A stretch of DNA of 64,000 nt, from contig NMRA01000600.1 in assembly GCA_002633005.1 (NCBI GenBank), positions 64,001 through 128,000 on the forward strand. Direction: 5' to 3'. Numbering within the stretch: the stretch's first letter is position 1; the number at the start of each line of letters is the position of its first letter. Source of the stretch: Phoronis australis. Lineage: Eukaryota; Phoronida; Phoronidae. The notes beneath the pieces are model-generated. The model ran no database searches and was not told the origin of the DNA. It saw nothing but the letters and a program-made list of their open reading frames with translations. Position numbers and translations under genes: made by a program. Of this stretch, positions 47,218 through 60,277 are shown piece by piece.

Positions 47218-48955
47218 TATCTCAAACCTTATTTATTGGCTTCAATTGTATCTCGTATATCAAAAAACTAGACCTTGTCATCTAGTAAAATTATATACTT
47301 TCTGAAAACAAAACAGATCAGGGAGTTTAAAAGTATATTTTCATTCGCGCACCACACCTTTTTTGAGTCAAAAAATAGTTTTTAAGAAATGTACATTCAT
47401 AGCAAAATAACCCCTCTGTCGATTTTAATAAAACCATTTTGAAATGAACTTCATCAGTTACCTTAAAACACTACTAGGAATTTTGGATCGTTTGGTTTCT
47501 GTAACAAATCAACTCGCAATACGTAACGTATTTCTGTAAAAAATAGCAGTCGTATTCGTCTTTGTTACTTTCGTCTTTGTTCCATTACTAAAGAACTACC
47601 TCTTCATATCGAAAATCCTAACAAGATTTTTGAGATTGATGAATAAAGTTTGGAAAGTTTCAACGAAATCCACTGATCCATATTTGAGAAACTGTGTACC
47701 TAAGTTCAAATTTTGTCGATTTACCGAAGTTCAGATAAAGCCGATTAAATCGTGAGCCGTGAAAGTCTCAAGGTTCTCTGTTAATTATTCGGTGAAAACT
47801 TGTTTTTGGTTAATACCTTTACACCCCTTAGCAACGTTCATTATTTCAACATTCATGCCCAATGTCTTCTGAAATTGCAGAGCGAAATTAACTTAATTAC
47901 CACAAAAACGTTTAATTTGAACCAAGTCGATATCGAATTCAATAATTAGGTCACGGGCGGAACCAACAAACATGTACATGTATTAAGTGGGTCAAGCTGG
48001 TGCATTGTGGTCCACTTTAAAGCAGGTCAACACTTCATTGTTAGATACACAACGCGCTGGGAGACTGATATGAAACCCAAGTACGAAATGGATATAGAAA
48101 TCAGGTCGGTGGTTTAAGAGACATAGGACGCGAAAGCTCGTCAAAAATATCATTTAAACAATTCTTAACGAAAGAACCGTCTCGCAACATCCAGTACAGA
48201 CTAAATCATTTTCTCCTGCGAGGAAATTGTCAGAAAGAATCGCAAAATTCACGATTTTTGAAATAAGCGCGAAGGAAAAACCCTGTGGTTACCACATAGT
48301 TTCTAATCCCTCTCCAACTTATGACAGATGTGTGCATGCGTTCACAGTTAATTGCTTGAAATCGTTTGAGTTCAAAGGTTCCATTTTCCACATCAGGGAA
48401 ATGTGCTACGTCTTGCCATACTAAATAAGGAGACGTGCTTTGCCTTGTGGGAAAAAATCAACGACGTGGCGTGCAGTTGACACATCATTTTTTGAAGTTT
48501 GATACTAAAACAAAATGCTTTGATATGAACAAAAATTAAAAATCTTTACAACCAAACCCTAAAATAATGAGCAGGTTGAATTCTGTTTCAGTTTCAGAGA
48601 ACCACTCTCAAAGTTACGGTTTCAATGGGGTCTCTTTTTCGCGTTCCAGGCCCCTTTAAAGCAAGTCATGAGCATGAGATCGAAACAGCTAAATGCCAAA
48701 TTACCCGAATTAAAAGGAATTTTGGTGAGGATTTATCTCTTTTCACAAGTTGCTGGATTCGTGAACACTAAGTCACAGAGGCGTGATGCGACTCGTAGCA
48801 TTCGTTCTCAACAGTCGTACATGTATGCAGACACGCAACTCTCTTAGGATCAAAGCTACGTTTTGCCTCCGTTTTCACCGGCATCTTTCTTTCATATGTT
48901 CACGTCGTTGACATAAAATTATGGCGACTCGGTGAATGAAAGGATTGAGGGTATT

Positions 48956-49070
48956 CAGTGGCGGATCCACGTTTTCAGTAAGGAGGGGGGTTTAGGATTT
49001 CCGCAAAGGTCGAATCCTAGGCGCGTGGCGCCGAGCGGGGGGAGGTTCCCCCTCCCGTGTAAGACATTAT
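48956..49070. mobile_element. hAT-like terminus fragment
   Basis: cagtggcggatccacg, a G run and a later gggggaggttccccctccc are like the ends of the elements at 24604 and 60278. Only one end is recognisable. Confidence 0.4.
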
Positions 49071-49669
49071 TTGTTTTTGTAGCCAAATAGTGAAACTTTC
49101 ATGCATCCTGGTAAATTTTTGGCACTTGACATGTCTCTGGAGTTTTCTTAAGATAATTAAAATCTCTTCTTGATTTCGTCACATGAACTTGGCTCAAAAT
49201 TTTCGTGAAACCATATAGTGCACATAGGGGTATGAGTCACGACACCAGCAAAATTTTTTGTTGGAACATCTGCTTACACACACCTTTTAACATACGAAAA
49301 GTAATATACGAAAAAAGTGTGGTGTGTATACAGGGGTTTAGACAACTTCCAAATATTCAAGAGCATAAGGAGCACCGACGGGGCGTAAAAACTTGAATAT
49401 CAGATGATTGCGTAAAAGCAGCCTCAAGTTGTTTAGGAGCGAAGACATGTACTGTTAGTCCAGAAATAAACATGTGTTCTGTCTCGTTTCGAGAGAAACT
49501 GGTGAACGATGGTGCTCTCAACTTAATTATAGTCTAACATTATTAAAAATGACAATAAATAATTAAGTACCACTTTATTAAGCTGTAACACGCTGACAAC
49601 AATTGAAAAACGTAAAATGTTTCAGGAAACAAATCATCTGAAAACAGTTTCACGAAACCAAAACATCCT

Positions 49670-49972
49670 GTGCACAGTGGTGAAAAGAAATACTGGACTA
49701 GTTTGCAGAGGGACCAGATGTACACTGAGAGTACACAAAAAGGCTGACCTGGTCCGTCACGAGACCAAGAATACACCTGAGCTTATTATCCCAATAAAAA
49801 TAGTCGATCTGTCGCGGGACCAAACAATACTGGCTGAGATAAATAGTTTTACAAAGCACACCTTGGTAAAAAAAATCACAAGACTAGTTCGCCGAGGGAC
49901 CAGAAGTAGTACACTAAAACTCGACGTCTACACAAGTCAAGCTGGCCTGGTCCGTCGCGGGACGTACATGTA
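49670..49972 (+). repeat. Irregular repeat of a 'ctggtccgtcgcgggacc' motif
   Basis: Five diverged copies of a word like ctggtccgtcgcgggacca occur at about 49697, 49748, 49805, 49882 and 49945. They give an open frame of 118 codons with LVRRGTR-like repeats. I read it as a non-coding minisatellite rather than a gene. Confidence 0.55.
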
Positions 49973-50041
49973 AAGTGTACTATGCAAAAAATTTTGAATT
50001 GAAAACTTCTCTCTAGACACTTTTTAATCCCCAGTGGTTAC

Positions 50042-50270
50042 TTATGCGTTAGACAAGTCCTATCCTTCTGTTGTCTAGACTGCCGAGGAATTTGAATATC
50101 GGATCCAGTGGTTTGCTCGTCTTGGAACCATTTTAACCAGATATCTTCGATGTTTGTTCCCAACGCTTGCACTTCGTCAACTGCTGTGTCAATGAGCTTG
50201 TAAGCCTCTACAATGTCAGCATCGCGTTTCGCAGCTCAGTTGGCACTAAGACCCTTGGGGTTATCAAGTC
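50042..50270 (-). pseudogene. hAT transposase fragment (ZMYM1 / P52rIPK-like)
   Basis: The minus-strand frame reads GLSAN-stop-AAKRDADIVEAYKLID then TAVDEVQALGTNIEDIWLKW and IQIPRQSRQQ. This resembles the 'LQ..DIDI..AY.L....L..LR....W...A..L......PR..GRQ' region of ZMYM1-like hAT transposases. An in-frame stop and absent flanking domains mark it as a relic. Confidence 0.45.
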
Positions 50271-50999
50271 CATTCAAAAGACTTACATGCGCAACTAAAT
50301 TTGATCCGTTCATCATGGACTACTTCAAACCTTGACGATGTATCACAGGACCTATTTGCATCTCGTGCAATTTTCGAAATAAACGTCCCAATGTCTGAAC
50401 GCTTGAAACCCGAAGTACTAACATCAAATAAATGCCCATAGGCATGAGCGTTTCATAGGGTGGGCCTTTCTGCGGTAATTCCCAGTATAGAAGACGGCAG
50501 TGTGCTTATAGTTGCAGGTAAAAAGACGGTTGGTGCTGAAGTCGGAACTAGGGCTCCTTAGGAGGCCTATTGAACATTGCACGAGTCCTGCAAGACTTTG
50601 TTGTGGAAGAACAGCCTCCTCACAATTTCTGGTACTGTACGCTGTCGCAAATGCGGTCCACTTTGTCAATGTGAGTGCCCCCTTGGTCATTCCTTGTATG
50701 GACATAACTTGATAGCGTTTATCTTCAAACGGACTCGCGACCAGATCACGGCGCCCGCCACAATAGCAATTCTTCGGAAAAAGATTTGTTTTCAAATATA
50801 TTACATGTACATGTACACTGTATGATATTGCGCAAGGCAACTTTACTATACATCAGTTACAAACGCGTGGAGTGTAATAGAATGGCACGGCATGACAGAT
50901 GAGGTAAAAACGTTGCACGTCAAATCGCTTGAATATCAGGGTTGCGGCACCACAGTATTTCCCCTAATCAAATCAAAACATATCTTAGAGTAAAGAAGC

Positions 51000-53380
51000 T
51001 AGGTACCTAAAGAAATCGGCTATAGAACTGCTCTTTCAGCGGTGAATCCATCTAAAATGCTTGGCTACTTCAGCAGTGTCGACGGAAGTGCGCGCACAAT
51101 TGATCTCCGCGCGTTTTGCCGATGAGCCACGAAGACTCCGCAATTCACAATGCAAAAATAATATTTTAAGAGTGAAGCACCCCCCTCAATTTTTTCCAAG
51201 TTGGTTTACTTGGGGTTTACACACGCTAGCGGTGACGTTTTTGTTTTGCTGGAGACGCTCTTGTTTTTTATTTTTGGTCCTGGCCCAAGGGGTGTGGTTT
51301 AAACCCCCTGAACCCCCCCCCCGTAGATCGCCATTGTACGGAGCTGCTCTGGCATAATGGTGAATGTGGCCAAAACCCTTTTGTCTACCTAACATCACAC
51401 GCATGCTAGCGCCCCCCAATGGAGGTTAGGAGACTTCGCACTGGTAACCTGCCCTTGTAGAGCCGTTAGTTTGTTTGACGCAACTGATAACTAGACTCAG
51501 GGTGATGACAACATTTTGTATCAAACAAAGATACTCTATACCGATATATTTGTTTGTATGCCAGACCACGGACAGTGCTGTTCTTGAATGGAACCATTTA
51601 CGGATATTTAGGCAAACCTTTGGCAAAAGTGAGTCGACTTCTGAACAAAAACATATTGTGGCCGGTCGACATAACTTTCAAAATTTTAATGAAAAACAAA
51701 ATAACCGAATGCTTTTCCACATTCCACTCACAGACAGCAGATGTCTTATCACTGCCGTAAATCACGAGAAGCTGAATCGTAAACACAAGCTCTGCATACT
51801 TGAGTAACGTGGACATTCGCAGTACCCGCAGACACAGGACCCAGTTCAGACACTCAACTGAGCAAACGTATTTATCATGCCGCAACCTCAGACTTACAAT
51901 GTTACACATCACAAACACATTCTTAATTCTCAGATTTTGAGGATTGACGAAAGTCACGATACATAGAAGTATCCAAATCTGTATGTGACTCGTCTGATGC
52001 TACCTGTACTTGTACTTGGTCCGCGGTACTGAGTGATAGGCTAAATTAGTGGTTAACTCGGGTTACGAGTTCTCATGGCCTCCACTGGGGACAAAAGGGT
52101 TTTTGTCAACATTCACCATTCTGCGCTGCTCTGTGCCTAGCCGGCGGGATATTCGACTTGAGTGACAGCCTCGTGACTTGTGATGACCCCGGATAAGTTG
52201 TAAACAAATTCCCGCGCATTTGTGAAGTTCCAAGGTGGTTCTGCTAAATCTTGTTAGCTCGATACACAGTGTATAGGTATTCGAAGTACACCGTTAGTGA
52301 AAATAGGGTATTTTGCTAGACATATGTGAAAATTGTAAAAATTACCTTTATTGTGAATAAGGTTCGAGATATCCTTAACTCATTCGACCCTGAGCACCAA
52401 CATGGCATCAACAGCTTAATGGCCTGGCTGAGCTGTGGAATGTCTACCCCCTTGAAGTCGGAGGGTATTTCACTCAGAACTAGGTCAGAAGCACTGCACA
52501 AACCTCGTCACTCAGTCATTAGTAAACATATACTTACCAAATTTTCAGCAACACATCTTGAGTAAATGAGCTTCATGTTAATATACAATTTATCTTAAGT
52601 TCAATATTGCGAAAGAGTTAAAACAAACAGTTTCACTTTTTGTTTTCTAGAAACAAAGACATTTCATTTACAAATAATCCATTTAAATTTCCAGAAAACA
52701 TGTCAAGAAAGTTTTCTATGTGGCATATCCCCATCATAATCTAGATCACTGTATCTAAATCTTACCACTGTGTGCCATCAGTATCCACACTTTCATATCC
52801 ATAATCACTGAAGTCTATATCTAAATGTGACCAATGTCATCAGTATCCACACTATCCTCCATAACAAAAACTTCAAGAACTCTGAGAGGCCAGCAGAGTG
52901 AGTATGTGCAAAGTGCTAGTCACAGAGTAGTAATGGAACATTTTGTTGTTGTTTCTGGTGATGATTAAGTGGTGACAGCAGTGTTATGTAAAAACCAATT
53001 AGGCTCCAATTCAGGGCAGCTAGCTCCATTCTAGTCTTCAAATCAAACAAATATGCTATATTTCATGGAGAAATATCTCTATAACCTTTCAAAAGTTACT
53101 AAAACAGCCACTACAAAATTAACATGCTTCCTGGTTTTTCCTTGAATTGATAATTTTCTTGTGAAGAAATGGTTCTAAACTCCAGAAAAACAACCAATAG
53201 GCATTAACTTCACAAACAACAAGTTGATACAGAGTCAGGTGTCTCAATCGTCATTGGACAGAAAACTGGGAATACCCAAGATATACATGTATTTAATAAA
53301 CCAATAAGTTGCTGCCTTCGATCCCTCCTGAAGGCGTGATCCGCCTGTGAGATACATTGTTTAGATAACGCCTGATACGC
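51000..53380. other. Intergenic, nothing recognised
   Basis: No gene supported. Contains G/C homopolymer element traces near 51170-51420, with a minus-strand CTCF-like word at about 51403-51417, and a partial repeat of tgtcatcagtatccacact at about 52775 and 52833. Confidence 0.45.
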
Positions 53381-53536
53381 CGTAAAGTGTAACAATTTCG
53401 TAAAATGTAACAATTGTTACATTTTACGTTGCTAGGCCTCTCCTAAAATGTAACAAGTTTCTACATTTTATGAAATTGTTACAATTTACGTCGAATGCAC
53501 ATGCGAGAAATGTACCATTGTTACATTTTACGAAAG
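53381..53536. repeat. Palindromic TGTAACA repeat, copy 1
   Basis: Contains cgtaaaatgtaacaattgttacattttacg and several further TGTAACA words in both orientations. The part 53428-53535 is present inverted at 56299-56408. Confidence 0.8.
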
Positions 53537-55405
53537 CGACGTCATAGTTCATGAGCTTGCATGGCATTTGTCACACGGGGAAAACCGTTGACACACTTAA
53601 AGCCTTCTTTCTCGGATTGCGTGAATGAAATTCTAACAAATACATGTATGCCAGGTTGACTTTAAAGATGTATCCCTATGAACTTTTCATGTTTTTTAAC
53701 GTGAGTTGTTTCATGGTATAGTAAAAATGTACAGCGTACATTTTCAACTCCACACGAAATGAGTTCCCAGGATCAGGTAACAAGTTTTCTACCGTTAAGC
53801 CGTTCTTGCAAGCTTTTGTTGACGCTCATAAACCAATTGTGTATCCGACATTACAGTAAACACACTGCCCTTGGTAAAAACAACAATGACATCGTATTTG
53901 GCTAATATTTATCGTATTTCTTCGGGAACGAACGACAATAATTTCTTTCATAGAGAATTCAATTTCGGAAGCCAATTTGATAGAAAAAAACAGTTTTAGT
54001 CCACGATAGTTTGGTTTATTTCGGCCAGTGTTTTATTGCCTGGGAGTCATCGCTAATGCAGCAATTGCCCTGATTCACACAAAAAAGGAGCAAAACCAAA
54101 GTTCCTGATGCCGGAGGGTGCTGTCTACCACCTTAGTTACGAATAACAATTTCTTTAAGACATTGTGGTGGAAGGAAATAAAAGCACGCAGATTTTGTGA
54201 AAGCAACAGCAAAATATCGCCTTTGAGAAGGGCGAGCCATTAGCTTAAAAAAGTGGCGGCATAGTAACAAAAGAAATATCACAGTTCCTATGACGTCAAG
54301 CTTGTCTGAAATACTAGTGGTAAAAATAGGTCAAACCGTGAAGTGTATATGTAAAATGGGATGTCTAGCTGGGGAAATAGAAAATATTTTGCACTCTGAA
54401 GGGACATGATTCAAACCTAGTCTAGGTCGATAGTGTAAAGGGCAATAGTCCAAAAAAGCTAACTGTCGGCTCTTGGGACTAAAACATACACTTTCTCTTT
54501 CCATTATTTTTTAATATAAAATATGAAATAAAATTGCTATTTGGTCAATGGTCGTTAGTTCGAAGTACGTATAAATAAGGACAAAGAATGGAATTCTATT
54601 ATTAATTGACGTGAAGTCACGTGTATCATGTGGCGCCACTTTTTGTGTTGCAGATCGCAGATAAGGGAATTTGGTATATTAATCCTTTTGATGCTTAGCA
54701 TTAATTGCTCGTATTAAACATGGCTGACTGCGACGTTGGTGGTTTTTGTTCCATGCAATCCATTTTCAATGAAACCTGGTTCAAATCATTCTGTTAAATC
54801 ACTGTGCTTTTCTAAGAATATTGGGACCCATTCCACATACAATTGTTGCGTGTTTTGTATGTCCTTACCAGCTATTCTAATGACCCGGTGACCGCAGCCG
54901 ACTACCCGTTAGTTCTCGAAAAATGTCTACCTCCAGAGATCAACTTAACCCAATTTTTGAACTTACACATCATCGAGAAACGATCCCCAGTTCTTTAACA
55001 AGGAATGTCTTCAACAAGTCAGAGAAAATATTGCGCTCTGAATGCAGTTCTTCGTGGCAAACTAAAGATGGATATAGTTATATTTACAAATAATACAGTG
55101 CTTGCCGATAGTTCAGAAATAATCAATTTTTGAAGTTGGCGCACGCCTAAACAAGATTTCAATTCTCAGCCTCCCTGTTTTAAAAAAATAGGCCTAGTCT
55201 GCATCCACAGCTGTCAAGTCACTCCTCCCAATATCGTTAAAGCTGAACATAGGAGCCCCTTTAAAATCCTTTTGGAACAGCACTCGCCGTCCACTATGGA
55301 AAGCCCGGTGAAAACATTGAACCATAAATGAGATGATTTTAAAATCTTTGAGGAGCACGATGCATTAGCACTTTGCTAATCCTGTATTGTGTTCTCAATA
55401 AATAA
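53537..55405. other. Between TGTAACA repeats, nothing recognised
   Basis: Non-coding AT-rich sequence with no exon or element end that I can support. Confidence 0.45.
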
Positions 55406-55530
55406 ATTTAAAAATATTAATAATATTAATAATAACGATAACGAAAACGATAACGAGTAATACAAGTGATAGTAGTAATAGTATTAATAGTAGGAACAGT
55501 AGTGATAGTAAGGTAATACTAATAAAATGA
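55405..55530. repeat. Low-complexity (TAATAACGATA)n-like tract
   Basis: Interrupted trinucleotide-like repeats of aat, aacgat and agtagt. Confidence 0.8.
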
Positions 55531-55881
55531 TAATAGTTAGCCAAATTCATGTCGTGTCAGCTCGTGTCATTCCTATAGAAGATGTATAACAGAGGAGGCC
55601 TCGCTTTTGAGGCCTGAAATTCAATTTTTTGCCTATGTCATTTTAATAAGAATAAGTCATTTTAAATAATAAGCTGTTGTATACGAAAAATGCAGGCCAA
55701 AAGGGTGTGTTTTCACAGAAAAATACTCTCCAAAATGGCGCCATTTTCGACAAAACTATATCTAAAAGGTGGCTTTCCCGAATTTCTGGAACAGAAGTTT
55801 GCGAATACACAAACCAGTCTCTAAAAATGGGTCACTTTTTTGTTCGATCCCACTCTCTAAACGGGTAGGTACATGTACATG

Positions 55882-56158
55882 TAGGTGCGTCGCAAGCTCT
55901 GTTTCCAGAGATACAAAAGAGACGGTGTATAGGCGAATATAAGGTCATTTATTATGACTGATAAGGTAAAGAAATATGAGTGTACAAATAACATAAAAAT
56001 AAAATAATAATCTCTGGAAAAATGAAGAGAGATTAGCTCGAACCTAAGTGCTGCAAAGCGAAGTACAGATGGCACGAAATATAACTTTCTTGAGAACAAA
56101 GGAGCCTTATGACACGTGACAATCATCAGCCTATGGGAGCCAGGAGCTGACCGAACTC
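55882..56158 (+). repeat. Exact 277-bp duplicate (copy A), ending at an N
   Basis: Matches 59207-59483 base for base with constant offset 3325. It is flanked by a short direct repeat (ctctctaaacgggtaggtac at 55853 and 56160) and closed by a single N at 56159. Confidence 0.92.
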
Positions 56159-56159
56159 N
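56159..56159. other. Single ambiguous base (N)
   Basis: A lone N at the junction of the duplicated segment, typical of an assembly join. Confidence 0.99.
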
Positions 56160-56298
56160 CTCTCTAAACGGGTAGGTACATGTAGGTATTCAAGTTTTAC
56201 GGGCGGCACTCCTCGTCCAAAAATGCTGCAGTACCCCCGGCCGTGTCAGATACCACTTTTTCGTGATTTTCGTCATTTTCTTTGCAATATGACGTGGG

Positions 56299-56408
56299 TT
56301 TCGTAAAATGTAACAATAGTACAATTTCTCCCATGTGCGTTCAACGTGAAATGTGACAACTACGTAAAATGTAACAACTTGTTACATTTTAGGAGAGGCT
56401 TAGCAACG
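56299..56408. repeat. Palindromic TGTAACA repeat, copy 2 (inverted)
   Basis: Reverse complement of 53428-53535 with moderate divergence. Shares aaaatgtaacaacttgttac and ttttaggagaggc. Confidence 0.8.
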
Positions 56409-59206
56409 CAGACCTGTGCACCATACGCAAAAATGCGGATTCGTACGGAAATCAAGCCTCCAGTACGCAGGTACGCACGGCCAGGCAAAAATACGCAAAT
56501 TCAGCAAATTCAAAAGAGATTATTAATTCGCTTGCTTCTCGCAGATTTGTAGTCTAAACAGACGAGGGAGGAAGGAGTTTTTAAGTTAGAAATGAAAAAA
56601 AGCATATTGAAAAATCATTATTTTGTTCAAAATTTGAGCTACAAACTCTTAAAACTTCCTTCGTTTCATTCTCGAAATACATGTAGTCTGATAATCGGCA
56701 AATCGCGAGGCATCTTCTATCGGTATGTGTTTCACAGACCTAACCTAAAAAGCAACGACTTCTGTAAGTTGTGCATTGCTTACTTCGTCTAATTCCGGGT
56801 AAATACGTACTGTTGACAAAATGGTAAAGCACGTGTGGTCGCATATTCCGAGCTGTCAAGAAAGTAGCTTCTGAAAGAAGGGAACATCTGTTTTTGCGAG
56901 GTTATTCCAAAGAATGACAATGCCTTATCCAAGGGACATGGTGACTGCACGGACTTAGTCATAGCGTGTTGAGCTGACGATAATACTCGAGCCACAGTCG
57001 AGCCTCGAGGTCTCAAGGAGTCAAGCCTCGTCTCAAGGTCTTTTCTCATGCAGTATGGTGGTACGTGACCACAGACACTTGCGATGAATAATTATTCAAA
57101 ACTTTTGTGAATGGTTAAGAAAATATCGATGCAAAACATTGTCCAGTGCAGATTCGTCAACACGTTTTTGCAGATATGTTGTTGTGTTATGAAATGACGT
57201 GTATATTAGGCATACAATGTATATTAACTTAACTGTGTTCAGTAAGGACATTTGATTAACAGGACCTTTTCACTATGCGCGTTGTCCTTCAACTCAACAA
57301 CTTAAGTTATTCTGAAAATTGGTGATCAATTCACTACGTGTGTTTGAGAGGCAAGCAAGTAGGAAAAGTACCTATACGCGTACCCAGGGGGTTGAATGAA
57401 TCCCAAAACCGAAAGTCCAAGGAAACAAGACAAAAGTACTCTAAAGAGGCAAGAATTCGGCGCGAAAGGTCTGAACGCTAAGCAAAGCCCCCTCCTTTTT
57501 TTAGTCGGTCAGATGATGAAAGTAAATTTGGTCTGTACGTGGGAATCTGCGAATTTACTGGAAAATCTGCAAATTTGGCGTTCGGAGTACTCCAATGCAG
57601 TTTGGGTGGTACACAGGTCTGGCAACGTAAAATGTATCAATGACGTAAAATGTAACAGTTGTTACATTTTACGAAATCGTATCAAAACCTCCAGACGGCA
57701 TCAGGCCCTGCGTGAAAACAAATAGCCACACCATGGCGGGATCAGGGAGGAATGTGTTTGAACCTGGCATAAAAATGTGGACTTGCTGGATAATCGAGCT
57801 AGCACGTATCTGTGGCCAACGCTTGGTTTAAAGTCTCGCGCGGCATGCATTAGCCATATCGCCATCTTCAACCTTGAAAAAGTCTCGCCAGGGGATAGCC
57901 ATCACTAATTGTCGTAAATGATTATCTTGTTTTTCCAGCCGTCCCGTTGGAAGTACCCACAACTATGTCCTCACGGATTCAGGAAAGGTAAGTCAGAATT
58001 GCATCATCTATGTTTTCATAACTACATGTATTATTTACGCAATCTCCTCCGAAACTCAAACGTCCGTGATAATTGCATTGTTTATCGGGTACATGTAGCA
58101 TTTTATGATTTACATGTATCAGAATGGGTGATTGGCAATTTCACCGCCGGCATCGCCAGAAGCTTCGGTCGTCACGGACGCCATGAACATCGATTGTTTA
58201 TCGCTGTTTTTTCTCGTAAATTACAATCTAATATTTTACTCACAGTTGCTGGAAGTTTGGGCAAACTTTTAAAAACCGCTTTCGAAACCTTTGGCACGCA
58301 AATTTCACAAACTATTTGTAATTCGCAGTTGAAGCGTAGTGCGTTTTCGTCCTTCCACCGGGCTTTCCACGTTCGATTTGGATGAAACCCGAAGTTGACG
58401 AAGCACCATTTTGTACCCTTTTCACTAACACATACATGTACACGTACTGTTGAAATAAGTTTGGAATATGATGGCTGCATGTACTTTACGTCGGGTTGTA
58501 CTACAATTTGACATTACTGTACTGTTCTGGGGGATCCTCTCGAGAAGCACAGGGAGGTACGGATGTGACGCTGTGGCGTCAAAATCCAGACCAACGCCAT
58601 ATACATGTACACATATCTGGGCAGATGACAGAATATTCACCTGAAGCAATACCAATGATGTAAATTCCTTCAACACATATCAATTTTGATAGACAATAAG
58701 TCACGTGAAGCACAACTTTACGGTGTCTGAGGCCCGGGAACGTAATGGCGACACAGCACAAAATTCTTGAACGGATACAATGACGCAAGACTGAGAGCTC
58801 TTTATAGAAGGAGTGTCTACCGTCTGTCTCGGCGTTTGTGCCGGTTGGATTCGTAGCTGGTTTCTCTGAAATTTGTTCCTTGCCAATGGTATGACAAGTT
58901 CTCAGTCAAAAAGCATTGACCCGATGATTCCACTCATTTTACTCACCCGAGACAATATCTGGAAATAACCAGATACCTACCCGAAACGATATCTCAAATC
59001 AAATTACCTACCGACACATCATACAGTATGAGTGTGCCAAAATACTCATCCGAGTAGGCGGCATATCCCTTCTCACCCATTCTCTGGGGGGACCCCCATG
59101 CGTCACTTGCGCTGTTGTTTGTTTAACTACGATTTCGTTGCACCTACACTAGGCCTACAAGTAAGCCAGCTGTTACATTTATGCTCGGAATATGTCCCGA
59201 AAATAA
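56409..59206. other. Intergenic, no gene supported
   Basis: Longest frames (57396-57725, 57918-58385) show no domain. A possible tiny exon with good splice signals is at about 57941-57987 (ttttccag ... gtaagt), but it is too short to identify. Rich in ACATGTA words. Confidence 0.45.
57622..57680. repeat. Palindromic TGTAACA repeat, copy 3 (partial)
   Basis: tgacgtaaaatgtaacagtt then gttacattttacg. Same orientation as the left part of copy 1. Confidence 0.75.
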
Positions 59207-59483
59207 TAGGTGCGTCGCAAGCTCTGTTTCCAGAGATACAAAAGAGACGGTGTATAGGCGAATATAAGGTCATTTATTATGACTGATAAGGTAAAGAAAT
59301 ATGAGTGTACAAATAACATAAAAATAAAATAATAATCTCTGGAAAAATGAAGAGAGATTAGCTCGAACCTAAGTGCTGCAAAGCGAAGTACAGATGGCAC
59401 GAAATATAACTTTCTTGAGAACAAAGGAGCCTTATGACACGTGACAATCATCAGCCTATGGGAGCCAGGAGCTGACCGAACTC
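59207..59483 (+). repeat. Exact 277-bp duplicate (copy B)
   Basis: The partner of 55882-56158. Here it continues without a break into unique sequence, so this is probably the true location. Confidence 0.92.
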
Positions 59484-60277
59484 GTGGCAGTAATACAAAC
59501 GAACCAATAGTGAGGCTGGAAATGGAATGTCCTAGTGCCTTGAGTGCAGGAGGACCGCATGCGAATCTACACAAGGGGTTAATGGACCAGTCCGAAAGAT
59601 GGGGGTATAAGAGGGACGAGTCCATATTCTCGCATAAATATATTTAACGAGTGAAATGTCATTTCCGAAAAATAATTAATTGTACGTTTGTAACCTCGCT
59701 CTGTTCTTGGAGCTGTAGTAACTCCTTGTGTTATGAAAGTGACGAAGCACATTTGCGAAACAGAGATCGCCAAATATAAGTTATCTCACATAGATAGGAA
59801 TACTACTACCATATTAAAAATTCATTTCACATGGGAATGTCCCAACGACACCGAAGGTACATGTAAAATACGGCTTCTACCGTTGAATACGGCCTCTACC
59901 GCGGTATACGCCGGTTTGGCTCTACATTCCGTATTCCACAGTTGATAACGTGACGTATGCAACGTTCATGCAAATTTTCACACATATAAGGACAACATGT
60001 GGCTTTCTACAGGTAAGTTATGTTTTGTTCACGTAAATGATAATTGCGCAAAAATGGCGCATTAATACCGTAACAAAGTAGGTGCACGCGCGTACGTCGC
60101 TCAGGCTCGGCAAAATACCAGAGAACTCCTGTCAAGGTCGCTGTGTAAAGAACTAGAAAGCGAGTTCCCTATCCCGCGTTTGACTATATTCTTACATGTA
60201 CTTAGTCACTCGGGATGCACTCCAGTAATTTTGCCAATGGACTAATTGGTATAACCACTCTTTAAACAGTCAAAACA
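59484..60277. other. Intergenic, nothing recognised
   Basis: No coding exon supported and no repeat end seen. Confidence 0.45.

Larger units (their letters stand above)
41250..48955. other. Long intergenic stretch without a recognised gene
   Basis: Holds the THAP fragment, the microsatellite, CRE-bearing tandem repeats (47082-47217) and many ACATGTA words (seven within about 41381-41940). A diverged repeat of about 70 bp (taaggaagacttcgcgaaat..., about 44813) recurs near 62630. Frames at 45156-45475 and 46459-46776 are unrecognised and not supported as genes. Confidence 0.5.

Noticed and set aside
51475-51957. Overlapping frames of 110 and 119 codons on opposite strands
   Set aside because: Neither has a domain or credible splice signals. 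Opposite-strand open frames of this size occur by chance.
52316-52565. Frames on both strands around tcgaccctgagcaccaac
   Set aside because: Looked exon-like on the minus strand, but I could find no acceptor/donor pair in phase and no family.
57918-58385. A 155-codon plus-strand frame
   Set aside because: No recognisable motif, an internal ACATGTA repeat and overlapping frames on both strands. A small exon inside it (57941-57987) is possible but unidentifiable.
59179-59625. A 148-codon minus-strand frame, partly repeated at 55857-56126
   Set aside because: The repeat is the exact 277-bp duplication. The frame starts at a non-ATG codon context and shows no domain.
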